From Sipunculus nudus (taxonomy: Eukaryota; Annelida; Sipuncula; Golfingiida; Sipunculidae), in the NCBI GenBank assembly GCA_026874595.1, contig CM049320.1, forward strand, positions 21,275,714 to 21,339,713: a stretch of 64,000 nucleotides of DNA. Direction: 5' to 3'. A program made the translations under genes and the position numbers. The notes under the pieces are model-generated. The model did no database searches. It saw only the letters and a program-made list of their open reading frames with translations, and was not told the DNA's origin. Position 1 is the first letter of the stretch. The number at the start of each line of letters is the position of its first letter. Below are positions 22,609 to 34,199 of this stretch, in pieces.

Positions 22609-23930
22609 TCTTACTATTGGTCATAAGATCCCGCAAATGGCGGACATTAAGCATGGTAGTTGCCCTGGGTTCGATGATTGCGCAACGAAGACAAAGTAAT
22701 GACGAAAATGGGGGTAATTTTCACGAAATATCAGGCCAATCTGAAATGTCCCTGTTGACCTAGGCCATGTCCCAAATTACATGTCCTGACGCCGATAAAC
22801 GTCGCGCGAAAAAATCGCCCCAATATGCATCCGGCTTCATCCTAGGATGTGAGCCCTCTCCAAACAAAACCGGTAAAGCACAGATCGTCCAACGAAAGAA
22901 AAGGATAACCGTAACCGGACAGGAATAAGGGTTATATATATTACGGGAAGATCCAGGATGAGCCAATTAAGGCCTAAGTCCAGGCAAAGTTCAGGATTGC
23001 CGATGCTGCATAAAGGTCTACTAAAGGAAATCCAAGGTATCCGTAAATGCCGGACATTAACAGCCACTGTACGGAGGGTCAAGGACAATACCCCGAAGGC
23101 CTCTGCAAGTACAGCAAGTACGGCAAGCCACCGTGAACACTGTTATCCGGCATCTGACTTTGGCAAGACCGGCTTAATTTGGCACATACCTCTCCATTTC
23201 CGTTTGTATTTAGACATTTGACCGGCAATAAGCCAGTAGTTTACCACTGAAACCTCTGAAGAAATCGCCAATCATCCGATTTCCGACCGGGATAAGGACG
23301 AGTCCTGTGCTAATATACCCGCCGGCTATTCGACGGTTTTGCCCACGGGGTACCGTCGGGCGATTCGGCCCTGACTGTGATACTGTGTTTCGCGTTCATC
23401 TATTGTCCAAGGTAGACCTTGTTCTATCACGGCTCATCCGTGGCCTAACTGTACTGCAATAAATTGCTTTAAATATCACATATGCATAGAGGACTATAAA
23501 CATATATCAAATACTTATTTTTAATCATATTAAATTGACATTTCTCATGAAAGTATATGATCTTTGATCTGATAATTAATGACAAAACAAGTTTGGAAAT
23601 TTATGCATCATCATTTCCAGGAAAACTGTCCTAAAGTCAACGGATATTTAAAAGAAGAAATATTGATTTTTTTTCTTTGGTTTAAGTTTTCACAGGATCC
23701 TTTACCTGTTCATTTATATTCAGATAACAGAATACCCGGCGTAATGTTATGAGCCCACAAGGCCAACACAGGGGAGTATAAAGAAGCCGTCTTAATGCAT
23801 ATGTGCCAGTGCACACTGGGTTGACATGATAAATACTTTTCAAGGGTCACTTGAAGTTGGAACCTTTCGCGATTTTTTTTTTCATCTACTTCTTCTGTGT
23901 TGGCTTCATGAAAGGTCTTTAGGAAGTATC
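22609..23930. other. Non-coding, moderately GC-rich
   Basis: Compositionally distinct from its AT-rich flanks and contains GC palindromic bits such as ACCGTCGGGCG near 23,350. ORFs at 22,760-23,088 and 22,958-23,221 have no recognisable domain and overlap antisense to each other. Confidence 0.4.
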
Positions 23931-24870
23931 AAATGAAGCAGTTTAAAGTATGTTCCCGTGTTGTTCCTTTTTTGTTTAACGGTTTATCAGAGTGCCGCAT
24001 CCGTACGATGCAACCTCCACCAATCACTCAAGCTCATCCACACGGCTTTGTCGGCAGCCAACTGTCCGTCTTTCTGCGTGTTCACAATAATCATGAAAAT
24101 AAGCTGATGCTCTCGAAGCATTTCAGTTCCAAACATTTTCATAAAGCCTACGTCATTTATCCAAAACGGAGCCCGTCCGACTTCTCTGCGAGCTGCAAAG
24201 GGCATTTTCGGCAGGAATACGGACGGTGTTTTCTCGATCACTGCGGACTCCGCTGCGATAATGAGGGCTCGGCCGACGATCGCAGGTCACCAAAACCTGT
24301 TTTTAAATCAGCGATTTTCCAATGGCAATTTTTGAGGTCGCAGAACTCGTTAACAGGTCGCCCGTAGATCGCTCGTGCAGCGGCCAACTTGCGATCCATG
24401 TTCTGGCAGCAATCCGACGATTTTAGACGCATTTTGCTTTAAAATTCGGATGGAGGTGGACAAAGCTGTGCGGCCTACGCGATAACTTCGGCCCCCGGCC
24501 GGGCATCTCCTGTCAACCCAGCTTCCAGTTCATGCTCCGATGAAGTGGACTCAGGCTCTCGTGTCATCATCTTAGAAACTGGTTGCTCCCTTGGTCTTCT
24601 TTGGCGGCATCTTAGCTTGGCCCCATCTTGTGCAGTGCTCTTCACTCTGTCAGACTTCAGACGTATGATGTGACAAACATTAACATGCCATATATATACT
24701 CGACGGGTTGATGCCGGAGCCCGCCCGGGAGTTGCCCAGGTGTCTGGCGGGCATCGACAGACCAAATGACCATCGACCGCAACTCGGAAGGCGCCTGCCA
24801 TTATATCGGGCGGCCGTCTCCCGACTACCGACGGCCGCCGGGGCGATTTTTTATCACCATTATTCAATGG
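23930..24870 (-). pseudogene. Unrecognised, possibly decayed coding island
   Basis: The minus strand carries three adjacent ORFs: 24,475-24,867 (130 codons), 24,238-24,432 (64) and 23,987-24,241 (84). Base composition and codon choice look more coding-like than the surroundings. A start codon in a reasonable context lies at 24,608-24,610 and opens MPPKKTKGATSF before a stop. The following acidic stretch REPESTSSEHELEAG is in another frame, suggesting a frameshift. The last ORF ends LSDWWRLHRTDAAL. MPPKK-type starts are common in retroelement ORF1 proteins, but I do not recognise a domain, and the plus-strand ORF 23,933-24,367 (144 codons) is an alternative. I call it a candidate only. Confidence 0.25.
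24809..24839. repeat. GC-rich perfect hairpin (10-bp stem)
   Basis: GGCGGCCGTC at 24,809-24,818 pairs exactly with GACGGCCGCC at 24,830-24,839 across an 11-nt loop. No T-run follows, so it is not a bacterial-type terminator. It may be a structural piece of a decayed element. Confidence 0.6.
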
Positions 24871-25170
24871 GCACCGCCCGATCTCCGTCCGATATGTGAA
24901 AGGTTCGATTTTAAGTGTAAAAACGCTCGACTTCCTGGCACGCTTGGAATTTGGCGACTATCTGGCGATCAACAAATTCGGGCGGAGGTCGTTGGATATG
25001 TGAGATCTACCACCCAGCGAAATGAACTCTGCCCACCCCTATTTACTATATGTCAGTTGATCGGTTCAGCCAATAACAGACTGTGTAGAGGATGTTCACA
25101 TTGAATCATCCAACAGTTCCTCCTGACCAGAAGCGAAACTGAACTTCCTTTTAAAAAAGATAAGCTGAAG

Positions 25171-25200
25171 TATATATATATATATATATATATACATATA
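25171..25200. repeat. (TA)n microsatellite
   Basis: TA run with one CA interruption. Confidence 0.97.
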
Positions 25201-28200
25201 TGAGAGTGGGTTGTGCTAGCACCGCCAAGGTCGGTGGTTTTCTTCAAGTTTCCTGTACCCCTACAGACTACAGATATATGGAATGATTCACGCTAGGGCT
25301 TATCAAGGGATAGTAGACAGCTAATAAAATGTGTAATTAGCGCGATTAAATACTTGTTACAAAAATGGGATTATAAAATTTTTATATATTTTAACAAATT
25401 TATTTAGCTCTACAAGCGACACAAAACAAAGGCCACCTCCCAAATAAATGCTTTATCGCGAATACTAAATTGCAGATTATATTTGTATGGTAATTTAAGA
25501 CATTTAATATATTGATAAAAGACATTTTGAATGGTAATTGTTTATATACAATGGCAGGAAAACAAATTTTAGTCGGCGTAAGCATATACTAAGAGATATT
25601 TCGTCTGGCGGCCTTTTACTTTTTATTTTCAGGTCTGTCCCAGTATTGTTTATGTTTATATTACTGATACTGTCCAAGGATTGTTGTTAGTATTTATTGA
25701 TTTTATTTAGAAATAGTTATTAGCAACTGTGATATAGAGTAGAGGGTTTAAGCCAGTCATACAGCCTTGGTTTCTTCTCGCTTAAGATTCCCCGACTACA
25801 TGTAGTTTTGAAGTTTACACCTCTTGTAATGTAACATGCTTGTGACAAAATGTAATCTGTATATTAACCCTAGGGTTCAACGATAAAATTTGGTTTATTA
25901 ATCCTTGAAATGAAAGTTATTAGTTAAAAATCAATCATCATAAATCAACAAAGGACAGTATAATTACAGGTATCGGTGTTTCTCGGTATGGTCATCGATT
26001 CCTATCTAACACTATTTAAATAGCTTCTCTACAAAAAGCAATATTTGGAATTTACTAAACCGACACTAAGCAGTGAGATTTGCGAAATACAATATTAATT
26101 CTGGGAATTACCTTAAAATATATTTAACCATAGGAAAACTGGACTTTTCCTACAGTTGTAATAAAATTTTTGATTTGTGTGTTTTTAGGTACCTGACACT
26201 GATTATCCAACTTTGTTAGATTTTTGACGCACCTTGGCCTCAATATAACAATGACAGTGCGGGTTTAAGGTTACATGAGACTTTTTTTCTCTTATTCATT
26301 CCTAATGAAAGGAAGACCCGATGTAATTCTACCCACAAATAAAGAAGAATACGGCGTTTTTAAAAAAACAGCTGGTTTAGGTTGACAAAGTCTTCTTGAC
26401 AGCAGAGTGGTTGCAGGATTTTTTCGGCATTGTATTTCTTTTTAACTGGAGTAGATATCACAGGCTAGTTCATTTTAAAGGTGTAAAAAGACCGTTTGTT
26501 TTCATGTTAGAAACTTAAACGGTGTTGAATAAATATCCATTCAGTCAGTATTTAACGGTTGAGAGTCAATTAGCATTAACATGTCCATTTAATGTGCTAA
26601 CCATTATTTGTAAGACGTAATACATCTTTAATGGTACAGGCTCGGTCTTCACAAAAGGAATAACGATTTCCTATATATGCCCTTTTCTAATTAGAAATTT
26701 GATGCTCTTAATTCTCATCAGAAATATGAATCTTTAACTTGATATATTTCGGTTAAACTGGATTCCTGGTATGGAAGTGTAAGACAAGTTACACCTTTTA
26801 AGATAATGGTTCATCATTTTCACTAATAAACTGAATATTAATCTAATTGAAAACTAATTGTTTGTATGTTATTGCCTTGAATGCAGCACTTTCGATAATA
26901 AGCTTGTGGGAAAAGAATATTAATCAAGGAAAGGTTATGTATGGCTCAGTTGTCGGGATATTTATTACTCGGATCTGTTTTACATACTAGGTATAATAAA
27001 TATTCACGAAACATTGAGAATTCTCATGTACACCAAACATAAAAACGTTGGGAATCGTGAGATAATAACGTGAGGTGATAGAGATACTTTTGCAAATTTA
27101 TATGAACCCCTAAAAGCAAAATAAAGTAATACTTTGTTACATGTACAGCGGGACAAATTATTTACGATCCAAAAAGAGTGTTTGGAATATACTTTTTGAT
27201 CGCATCTTATATGATCAGCACCATTGTTAAAACAACTTGTGAACATTTCTTAAACAATCAGGTTTCATCAAGAATCTGAAACGCAACCATGTTAACCCAT
27301 ATCCAAGGGCGAACATATAGAGGGAACGCAGGGCTCGCGAGCCTCTTTTGTCTAAAAATAGAAAAATAGACGCTTAATACCAAAAGGCCTGGTCTGGTTT
27401 TCCGTCTCACGCCATTTCCCTCTCCATACTTCTCCATGTACAAAGCCTACTGGCTTTCTAGGCAAACTATCCGCTCCTAATGACTGTCATTGGCCAATCA
27501 GACTCTCTTTCCCCGCTGTTTCCGGGATCGTTTGGTGTCAAAACAAAATACACCACACCATTTCACATCACGTGTCAACCGGAACTTGCATCACACGCTG
27601 GGGGTCAGACTTCAGGTTAGGATCAGAGCTTACGTGCCGTACGTTCCTGGTATGGAGTTTAAGAGTTTGAAATCCCTTCACCACTGACCAAAGAACGGTT
27701 CATGTTGCAAAGAAGAGATTCCATAATCCTCGCACATAATTTCTTCCGTTATTACTTAACTTTAAAATATGTTCCCTGCTCCCTTGCAGAAAATATTCCA
27801 GAAGAATGTATTCTAAATAAGTTTTATGCAGAGAAACCTCAAATAAAGTTTGACATGATCACTCGAAGGGTTTTTTCTTCATTACAATTTCAATATATTG
27901 TCAGCTTTGTTATCCATTCGTAAAAACATAAAACTTGACCATTGACCTTGTGATGTTGTGGAAACGGGCTCTATGTCAAGCATCAAATACAATAACGAGA
28001 AGAAACACAAATGTAATTAGTAATTGCAAAGAGATTCATGACATATTTAAATTAATCATTACACACTCATCGTTATTAACTTAAACATTAATTAATATAT
28101 TATATTCTAATCCGATACCATATCCATGCTTAGTTAAGCTTAATTATACAATACATTTCATGATAAAGGAATAGATAATATCAAGCCAATCTGTCTATTA

Positions 28201-29534
28201 TCTTTTGTAAAATTTTATATTTTTTGTAATATGGTTACGAACACAAAACTATACAATTTCCTGGAGTTACCAAGGGGTTCGATAAACATGTGCCTTTCAA
28301 AGCAGCTTTTTCAAATAAAAAAATCCATAATTCCTCATATAATAATTTTTGGTTCATGATATACGGACTGGAGGAGAGACAAATCTAATAAGACACTTAA
28401 AAACCAGACATTGCATTAAAACAAAATTTTATTTAAAATATTGAATTTGTTAAATTTGTATATCGTAATTACTATTAAGCCTGCGTCAAAACACATATTG
28501 ACTTAAAACTGAGAGAAACGGAATGCTCCATGAGGACTTAATTTATAATAAAGGGAAGCAAATTGAGGCAGCGGTTAAGAAAAGAAAGAGAAAATATGCA
28601 TAAACGTATCAAGTTCTCTACAGTGCAGTGCATTTACAGGTATTGTGATCACTTTGTCAACCATGTAATTCTTAAGGGTTAAAACGATCTCCTGTACTTT
28701 GCAAGTTTAGAATTTAACAATAAAACCATCTGGCGGACTCATTCAGTTAATCAAAAGTGTAATGTAAATCGGCCAGGAAATTCTCTGCTTCAGAAATATT
28801 ACACCTGTTTCTTTAAGAGGCAGCTGTTATTTATATTTCTTATAGAAACTTGAATGATAGTGCAATTGGCCGCAAATATGTAATGGATTCAAATGTATTA
28901 AACACGTTGAATCGATGTGGAGAAAATGAAAAATCCACTCTTTGCATTGTATGACAAACACAACCTAAAGCGGGATTCATTTATTTTTCAGTCATGTTCA
29001 CCATTTTAAGGACCAATTTTTTTCGTACCCGGATTTAGAAAAATACAAATGTAATTGATTCAGAGTACATCCGGATATAGTATCAAGGGATGTAGCATCT
29101 TAAAGCTCAACCTAGTACAGATTGTTATAAAACAATTTCTCAAGCCACACTCAAAATATTTTTATCCAAAACCCCACAGTGTTCTTTTCACAATCACTGT
29201 CATCATGTGAACACGATGAATAAATGTATTAGTAGTTCACATCAAAGAATCTGTGGTTGTCACTACAACGAGCAATTCGAATGTTTTTTTTTTTCTTTTT
29301 CCATTTCACAGGGCCAACTACCTTTTTTATTGGAGGTAACCGTCTCCTTTTATATGTTGGCTTAACCAGACAACGTGTTCATCTGCAGAATACCATTTCG
29401 GTTTTAACTTCATTACAGGGAGAAAACACATGGTTGCATCACGGGGCTTTATGTACAGTACCTGTTAGGCCTTTTTATGTGTGAGAGAAAGGAACATCCG
29501 AAACGTCTTTAGTCTCTTAATTTTCATATAGTGC
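25201..29534. other. Non-coding, AT-rich
   Basis: No supported gene. A perfect ATTGGCCAAT palindrome (two overlapping CCAAT boxes) is at 27,489-27,498 in a locally GC-richer patch (about 27,380-27,690). A pyrimidine tract followed by CATTTCACAG at about 29,286-29,311 looks like a splice acceptor, and the next 56 codons are open to 29,481, but the protein is unrecognised, so no exon is called. ORFs at 25,400-25,585, 27,004-27,246 and 27,702-27,923 have no domain. Confidence 0.45.
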
Positions 29535-29739
29535 CTATGCTATTATAAACGTTTACGCTCCATGTAACACAACGGAGAAGATAGCTTTTTTGAACAACTC
29601 CGAACATATGCGATGGGCGTCTTAGACACCTCGGACTATACATTCTTGATGGGAGATTTTAATTCAGTGATAAATCAAAGTTTAGATATTATTTCAGGGA
29701 AGGAACATTAAAAAAAAAGAGAGTAGAGCTTTCAATGAT

Positions 29740-30324
29740 ATGATAAAACAACTTGGGTTGCTAGATATATGGCGTGAACATAACACAGACCGTAGGGACT
29801 ACACCTGGAGTAGAAATAATCCTTTCAAAGCAAGACGCCTTGACTATATATTTATCAATCCAACATTAATAAATAAAATAGATCAAGCAAATATACAAAC
29901 CTACCCTTCTACTAATCACAGAGCAATATCCGTATATATTAATTCCAAAGAACCAGAAAGGGCTCCTTCCTACTGGAAATTTAACAACTCTCTCTTGAAA
30001 GATAAGGAATATATAAAACAAGTAAAAGGTATACTTTTTTCATACACATCAGGATCTAAACAAACCCAGTATAAAAGCCCACAGATTAGATGGGATACGT
30101 GTAAAGTAGAAATTAAATCTTTTAGTGCAGGCTATAATAAATCTAAAGCAAAATCTAAAAAACTTCATGAAAATATAATCAATTCAAGACTAAAGGAGCT
30201 AGAAACGAGCATAGTGAATAACCCGGGCAATAAGATAATAGAAGAAAAATTATTACATGCACGTAAACAATTCGATTTAATAGCATTACACAACGCAAGA
30301 GGAGCCTTTACGCGCTCCAGGTGA
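29740..30324 (+). pseudogene. LINE ORF2 fragment: endonuclease C-terminus and linker
   Basis: 194 codons, in frame with KESRAFND just upstream (from about 29,716). It begins with LGLLDIWREHN and YTWSRNNPFKARRLDYIFIN, the typical C-terminal part of the LINE endonuclease. The final catalytic SDH signature reads S-T-N-H at 29,908-29,919, so the catalytic Asp is replaced by Asn in this copy. The remaining ~120 residues are the lysine-rich linker between endonuclease and RT. The fragment ends at a TGA (30,322-30,324) after FTRSR. The next fragment continues in the same frame. Upstream, NVYAP (frame 1) and MGDFNS (frame 0) are separated by a frameshift, and an A-run at about 29,709 causes another. 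Confidence 0.88.
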
Positions 30325-30330
30325 ATATGG

Positions 30331-31263
30331 ATGGAAGAAGGGGAACGTAACACAAAATACTTTCTGGGCTTAGAAAAAAGTAGAGGTATATCAAAATGTA
30401 TACAAAACATTAGATTTAAAGACGGGAAAGTCGTCAGAACCCAAAAAGATATTTTAAAACGTCAACAAAACTATTATTTGAACTTATATAAAAATAAAAA
30501 TACAGATGAAAAGTTGCTTCAAGTCTTTATACAAGATATAGAACTACCACAGTTGAGTTACGAAGATAAAATGATTTGTGAAGGATTAATAACTAATGAG
30601 GAAGCTACAAAAGCTGTTAAAGAAATGAAAAACGGTTCCAGCCCAGGACTAGACGGTCTTACTACAGAATTTTTCAAATTCTTCTGGCCCGATTTATCTA
30701 AATTATTAATTCACTCATTTAATTATGCTTTCCACACCGGATCACTCTCAACCTCGCAAAAGAAAGGAGTAATGATAATATTGCATAAAGGAAAAAACTT
30801 GGAAAGAGACAATCTAAATAATTATAGACCCATCACTGTTAGTAATACTGATTATAAGATACTCGCTAAGACTCTTGCCATTAGATTACAAAAAGTAATT
30901 AAATCTGTGATCAATACAGACCAAACTGGTTTTATAAAAGACCGAAATATAGCTAACATCATCAGACTAATTGATGATGTCACAACATACACACATAAAA
31001 CAAAAACAAAAGGGGCCATATTAGCACTCGATTTCAGGAAGGCTTTTGACACTTTATCAAAAAATTATTTGACTGAAACATTCCGACTATTTGGTTTTGG
31101 AGAAAATTTTGTCAAATGGTTAGAAATTGTTAACAATGACACAAAAAACTGTATTCAGTACAACGGATGGTTAGGTCAATGGATTACTTTACAATGCGGT
31201 GTCCGGCAAGGCTGTCTATTATCGCCCTTGGCCTTTGTAGTCGCAGTGGAACTGCTGTCGTGA
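30331..31263 (+). pseudogene. LINE ORF2 fragment: reverse transcriptase fingers and palm
   Basis: 310 codons in the same frame as the preceding fragment, opening WMEEGERNTKYFLGLEKSRG, a conserved LINE block just before RT. The RT order is clear: NEEATKAVKEMKNGSSPG (motif 1), NYRPITVSNTDYKILAKTLA (motif 2), DQTGFIKDRNI, LDFRKAFD (motif A, catalytic Asp present), and GVRQGCLLSPLAF (motif B). It ends in a TGA at 31,261-31,263, with a second in-frame TGA at 31,270-31,272, just before motif C. All three stops in this part of the element are TGA, as expected from CGA to TGA decay at CpG sites. Confidence 0.93.
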
Positions 31264-31305
31264 AAAATATGACAATCTAAAAATATTAAAGGTATTCAGC
31301 TCCCC

Positions 31306-31542
31306 ATGAAAAGTTATGATCGTAACGTCTTGAAAATTGTCCAATACGCGGACGACACAACGCTTTTCTTAACTGATAAAAAGAACGTTTTAAACGCCCT
31401 AAAAATTATTGATAAATTTTCTTTATTTTCCGGACTAAAACTAAATAAAACAAAAACTGAAGGTCTATGGTTGGCAGGTGCAGAATCAAATCAAGAAAAT
31501 GAGATAGACGAAATCAGTTGGAAAAAACTCGACATCAAATAA
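31306..31542 (+). pseudogene. LINE ORF2 fragment: RT motif C and thumb
   Basis: 78 codons, in the same frame as the previous fragment. It contains VQYADDTTLFL (motif C with both catalytic Asp residues) and FSLFSGLKLNKTKTEG (motif D/E region). It ends with TAA at 31,540-31,542. Downstream (31,543-32,110) similarity continues in shifting frames, for example YETGGLNLIDIATMQDALHI near 31,858-31,917. Confidence 0.92.
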
Positions 31543-32112
31543 AATAAAAAAGTCCAGGAATTTGGTTTAGAAATTCACGGTCAGCATCTGATATACAAGA
31601 AAATTAGGAAACCAAAGCAGAGAAAATCAAAGATATCTTTCAAAAATGGAGTCGGAGAAATTATCAATTATCGGAAAAATTCTTATGGTCAACCCTTTTA
31701 TCATTTCAATATATATATCTATGTACTTCAAGCATTATGCGCTCCGGATTCGTTCATTAAAGATTTGAATAGAATTATTTATAAGTTTCTATGGCAAAAA
31801 CAATTCAACAACCGGAAAACTATTAAAAAGGTAAAAAAGAAAAACACTCGTTGCTAAATATGAGACAGGGGGTCTTAATCTAATAGATATCGCTACTATG
31901 CAAGATGCTCTACATATAAAATTAATATCAAAACTCAGCACAGATACAAGAGAAACATTGAAAAATATAGCCCTTTTCTCATACAGCAAATTAGGAAAAA
32001 AAACCTTAGTGTATTTGAAAGTAATGTTAGGCCGGAAGACTTTAAGGGATTGGACCTAATTGAGTATCCCTTTTATAAACTTTAAGAAAATGGTTACATT
32101 CAAATAAGATGA

Positions 32113-32502
32113 ATGAAAACAAATGTTCTCCAGTATAACAAACATTTTGTGTATAATAAGAGAGTACTATTTTTTCATAACTGGATTAATTCTGGTATTG
32201 TATATATTCAGGATATGTTAAAAGATAATGGTGATATGGTATCTTTAGAGCATATTAAAAAATTGTTTAAACCTGTATGTCCTGCCGCAATAAGGTTGCA
32301 GTATATGTTGGTGACTACAGTGCTGCGCACATTCATCAAATCCAAAGGACATATGATGACTAAGGATAGGAATATTTACTTCCATGGAAAGACAATACAA
32401 GACTTTAAAACAAAATTACCGCGACTAACATTACAAGATGAAAAAAAACTGAACGGCCGAATATCGAACTTTTCTGGCAAAGAAAATACCCCTCGCATTT
32501 AA
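32113..32502 (+). pseudogene. LINE ORF2 fragment: C-terminal region
   Basis: 129 codons beginning MKTNVLQYNKHFVYNKRVLF, with FHNWINSGIVYIQDML, a block typical of the C-terminal region of L1/Tx1-like ORF2 proteins. After its stop the conserved RLKSLHWKIMHNI block appears in another frame at about 32,549-32,590. Sequence beyond about 32,625 no longer resembles a LINE, and no cysteine-rich end or poly-A tail is seen, so the 3' end is truncated or replaced. Confidence 0.8.
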
Positions 32503-32781
32503 TTAACAGCAATACATGGACAATGGCTGAACAGTGTACCGGAGAAGTGAGACTGAAATCGCTACATTGGAAGATAATGCACAACATATCCCACAAAAAT
32601 TCTGTTGGAGAAGATGAAACCACCCTGGGTGGGGCCGACCGAGATAACTCTCACCGTCTCGCTGTGATTCTAACTCACGATTTCATGGCTTTGTATTCTG
32701 TGCTCTGTCTCTAGGACACCGAAGCCTGCTCGCCTACAACTTACTTATTTTAATTCTAGAAAAGTTCCGCCTGCTCAGATT

Positions 32782-32931
32782 GTTAAAGGGGCCTATTCCG
32801 GTATCTGGCCTCTATAAATTAAAGTCTATCTCCTTCAGCTTTTACACAAATAGTCCAGAAAACGTGGATATCACCACACACAGGCTGCTTGCTTTGTTTA
32901 TATAAACATGTTTTTAACATATGGGGCCCAC
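32782..32931 (-). mobile_element. Short dispersed repeat, copy 1 (GGGCCCCA...GGCCCCTTTAA family)
   Basis: On the minus strand it starts GGGCCCCATATGTTA, then ACATGTTTATATAAACAAA, CCTGTGTGTGGTGATAT, and ends CCGGAATAGGCCCCTTTAA. The same order of blocks occurs at 40,896-41,012 and 43,857-43,999 on plus. Three copies in one window make a MITE-like family likely. No coding content. Confidence 0.6.
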
Positions 32932-33376
32932 CAAAATAACCAAAAATTATAATTTCGAAAACACTATTCCAATGAAATGGTAAGATGCGTAATTAATGTA
33001 AATATACACTGAACGAGTAAATTTCGTGTTGTGGAGGACTATGGAGCTGAAATATTTTGATGTATGTTTTGGTCTAATGCGGCGTCGTGTTTGTTCTTGG
33101 ATAAAGTCCGTTGTTGTTCTCCAAAAAGATTGCAAGCCTTTTCGCTGCTTCCATTTTTCCCTTCAGAGTATGACATAATCGTTTCTTCACACAGTCAGTG
33201 ACTTTGCTTCTCCAGCTGCCTCCACCGTTTATCTGAGGCAGCAGCTTCCGGTCCCTCTTGGCACACCCTTGTAGCGATGATGAGGTTTGGGCAAATCCCC
33301 CCTCCCCCGCTAACGATCCATAGTGGAGGTCCATCGGAATGTGTTTCAAGAAGATACACATATGCACCACGCATGC

Positions 33377-33378
<2 letters not shown>

Positions 33379-33437
<59 letters not shown>
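33379..33437. repeat. (TA)n microsatellite
   Basis: Uninterrupted TA run. ORFs on both strands through it are artefacts. Confidence 0.98.
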
Positions 33438-33440
<3 letters not shown>

Positions 33441-33507
33441 TAGATCTGCAGCTTTTCTGCAAGCAACAACTACTAAACTGCTCTATTGCATTTCACCAGA
33501 GCTTTAA

Positions 33508-33814
33508 AATTATACAAAATGAAGACGAGACAAGTATTTTTAGACATTTTACTATTACGTAGTATATATTATACGTGGTATATCTTTGCCCTAAGGCGCA
33601 CATTTACACTCAACAGTCTTGATTACAAGTGACACAACAGGTCGGTAACTTATATACGTTCAAGGTCGCATATCTATGTAACACGTATATACCAGTATGA
33701 TCTAGTCCATTTCAGCCAGACAGCATTACCTGACGAGTGCAACAACATGTTGCACGAAACTACGTAGTAGTAAAATGTCTGAAAATACTTGACTCGTCTT
33801 CATTTTGTATAATT
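33508..33814. mobile_element. MITE with ~56-bp terminal inverted repeats
   Basis: AATTATACAAAATGAAGACG at 33,508 continues through GAGACAAGTATTTTTAGACA to ACGTAGT at 33,563. It is mirrored by the complement of 33,759-33,814 with only a few mismatches. The ~195-bp interior is non-coding and holds a GTGCAAC/GTTGCAC hairpin near 33,737-33,755. The flanks are TA-rich, so the target duplication is ambiguous (possibly TA or TTA). Confidence 0.82.
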
Positions 33815-34003
33815 ATATATGTATATATATAATATTATATAATATATATATACATATAATATTATTTATTCCGTACAGAGATGGTAAATCAAGTGTGAAA
33901 AATGTTTAACACATGTACTAGTCCAAGAAAATAACAATGTGGGACCACAGTGATAAGAAAAAAAAATTGAAACTTATGTTTAATTCAGCAATATACTTTA
34001 TAC

Positions 34004-34145
34004 CATCTGTTAAATTCCCCAGCCCAAAGACGATGCTTCCTGTATCTTGATCCTCTTCAGAGCTTCCTGGAGACAATACTGTGCAACATAGTTCATTCAA
34101 TTTACTTAAGTTTTGTACTTTAGTTATTTTTTCCACCCAACTAAC
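34004..34145 (-). CDS. Possible single exon, unknown protein
   Basis: On the minus strand a splice-acceptor-like CAATCTAG precedes 34,145. About 47 open codons follow, including KLNELCCTVLSPGSSEEDQD and TGSIVFGLGNLTDG, ending at a donor-like GGTATAAAG (34,003). Residue composition looks protein-like, but no family is recognised, no neighbouring exon is identified, and the frame runs on past the donor into non-protein-like sequence. It lies beside a decayed LINE, so it could also be repeat-derived. Low confidence. Confidence 0.25.
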
Positions 34146-34199
34146 CTAGATTGTTACCAATTTAACCTCAACGGGATATAAAAAAAAACAAGTACATTA

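Larger units (their letters stand above)
29535..32625 (+). mobile_element. Degenerate L1/Tx1-like LINE (5'-truncated ORF2)
   Basis: A continuous remnant of a non-LTR retrotransposon ORF2. Order: apurinic-type endonuclease remnant (NVYAP at 29,548-29,562, MGDFNS at 29,649-29,666, endonuclease tail to about 29,940); linker; reverse transcriptase (PGLDGLTTEFFK, NYRPITVSN, LDFRKAFD at 31,027-31,050, GVRQGCLLSP, YADD at 31,345-31,356); then a C-terminal region (NKRVLFFHNWINSGIVYIQD, RLKSLHWKIMHNI). The N-terminal endonuclease, ORF1 and a recognisable 3' tail are missing. Multiple stops and frameshifts show it is dead. The clade is inferred from overall motif style. Confidence 0.93.

Noticed and set aside
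24809-24839. Rho-independent terminator
   Set aside because: A perfect GC hairpin, but there is no T-run and the context is eukaryotic.
29257-29484. Possible coding exon after a strong acceptor-like tract
   Set aside because: Acceptor-like sequence is present, but the 56-residue translation is unrecognised, there is no partner exon, and it immediately precedes a LINE.
33074-33507. ORFs on both strands with YIYIYI runs
   Set aside because: Translations of the (TA)n tract. The same applies to ORFs at 1,765-2,034, 6,239-6,544, 21,734-21,946, 36,558-36,743 and the start of 48,480-48,938.
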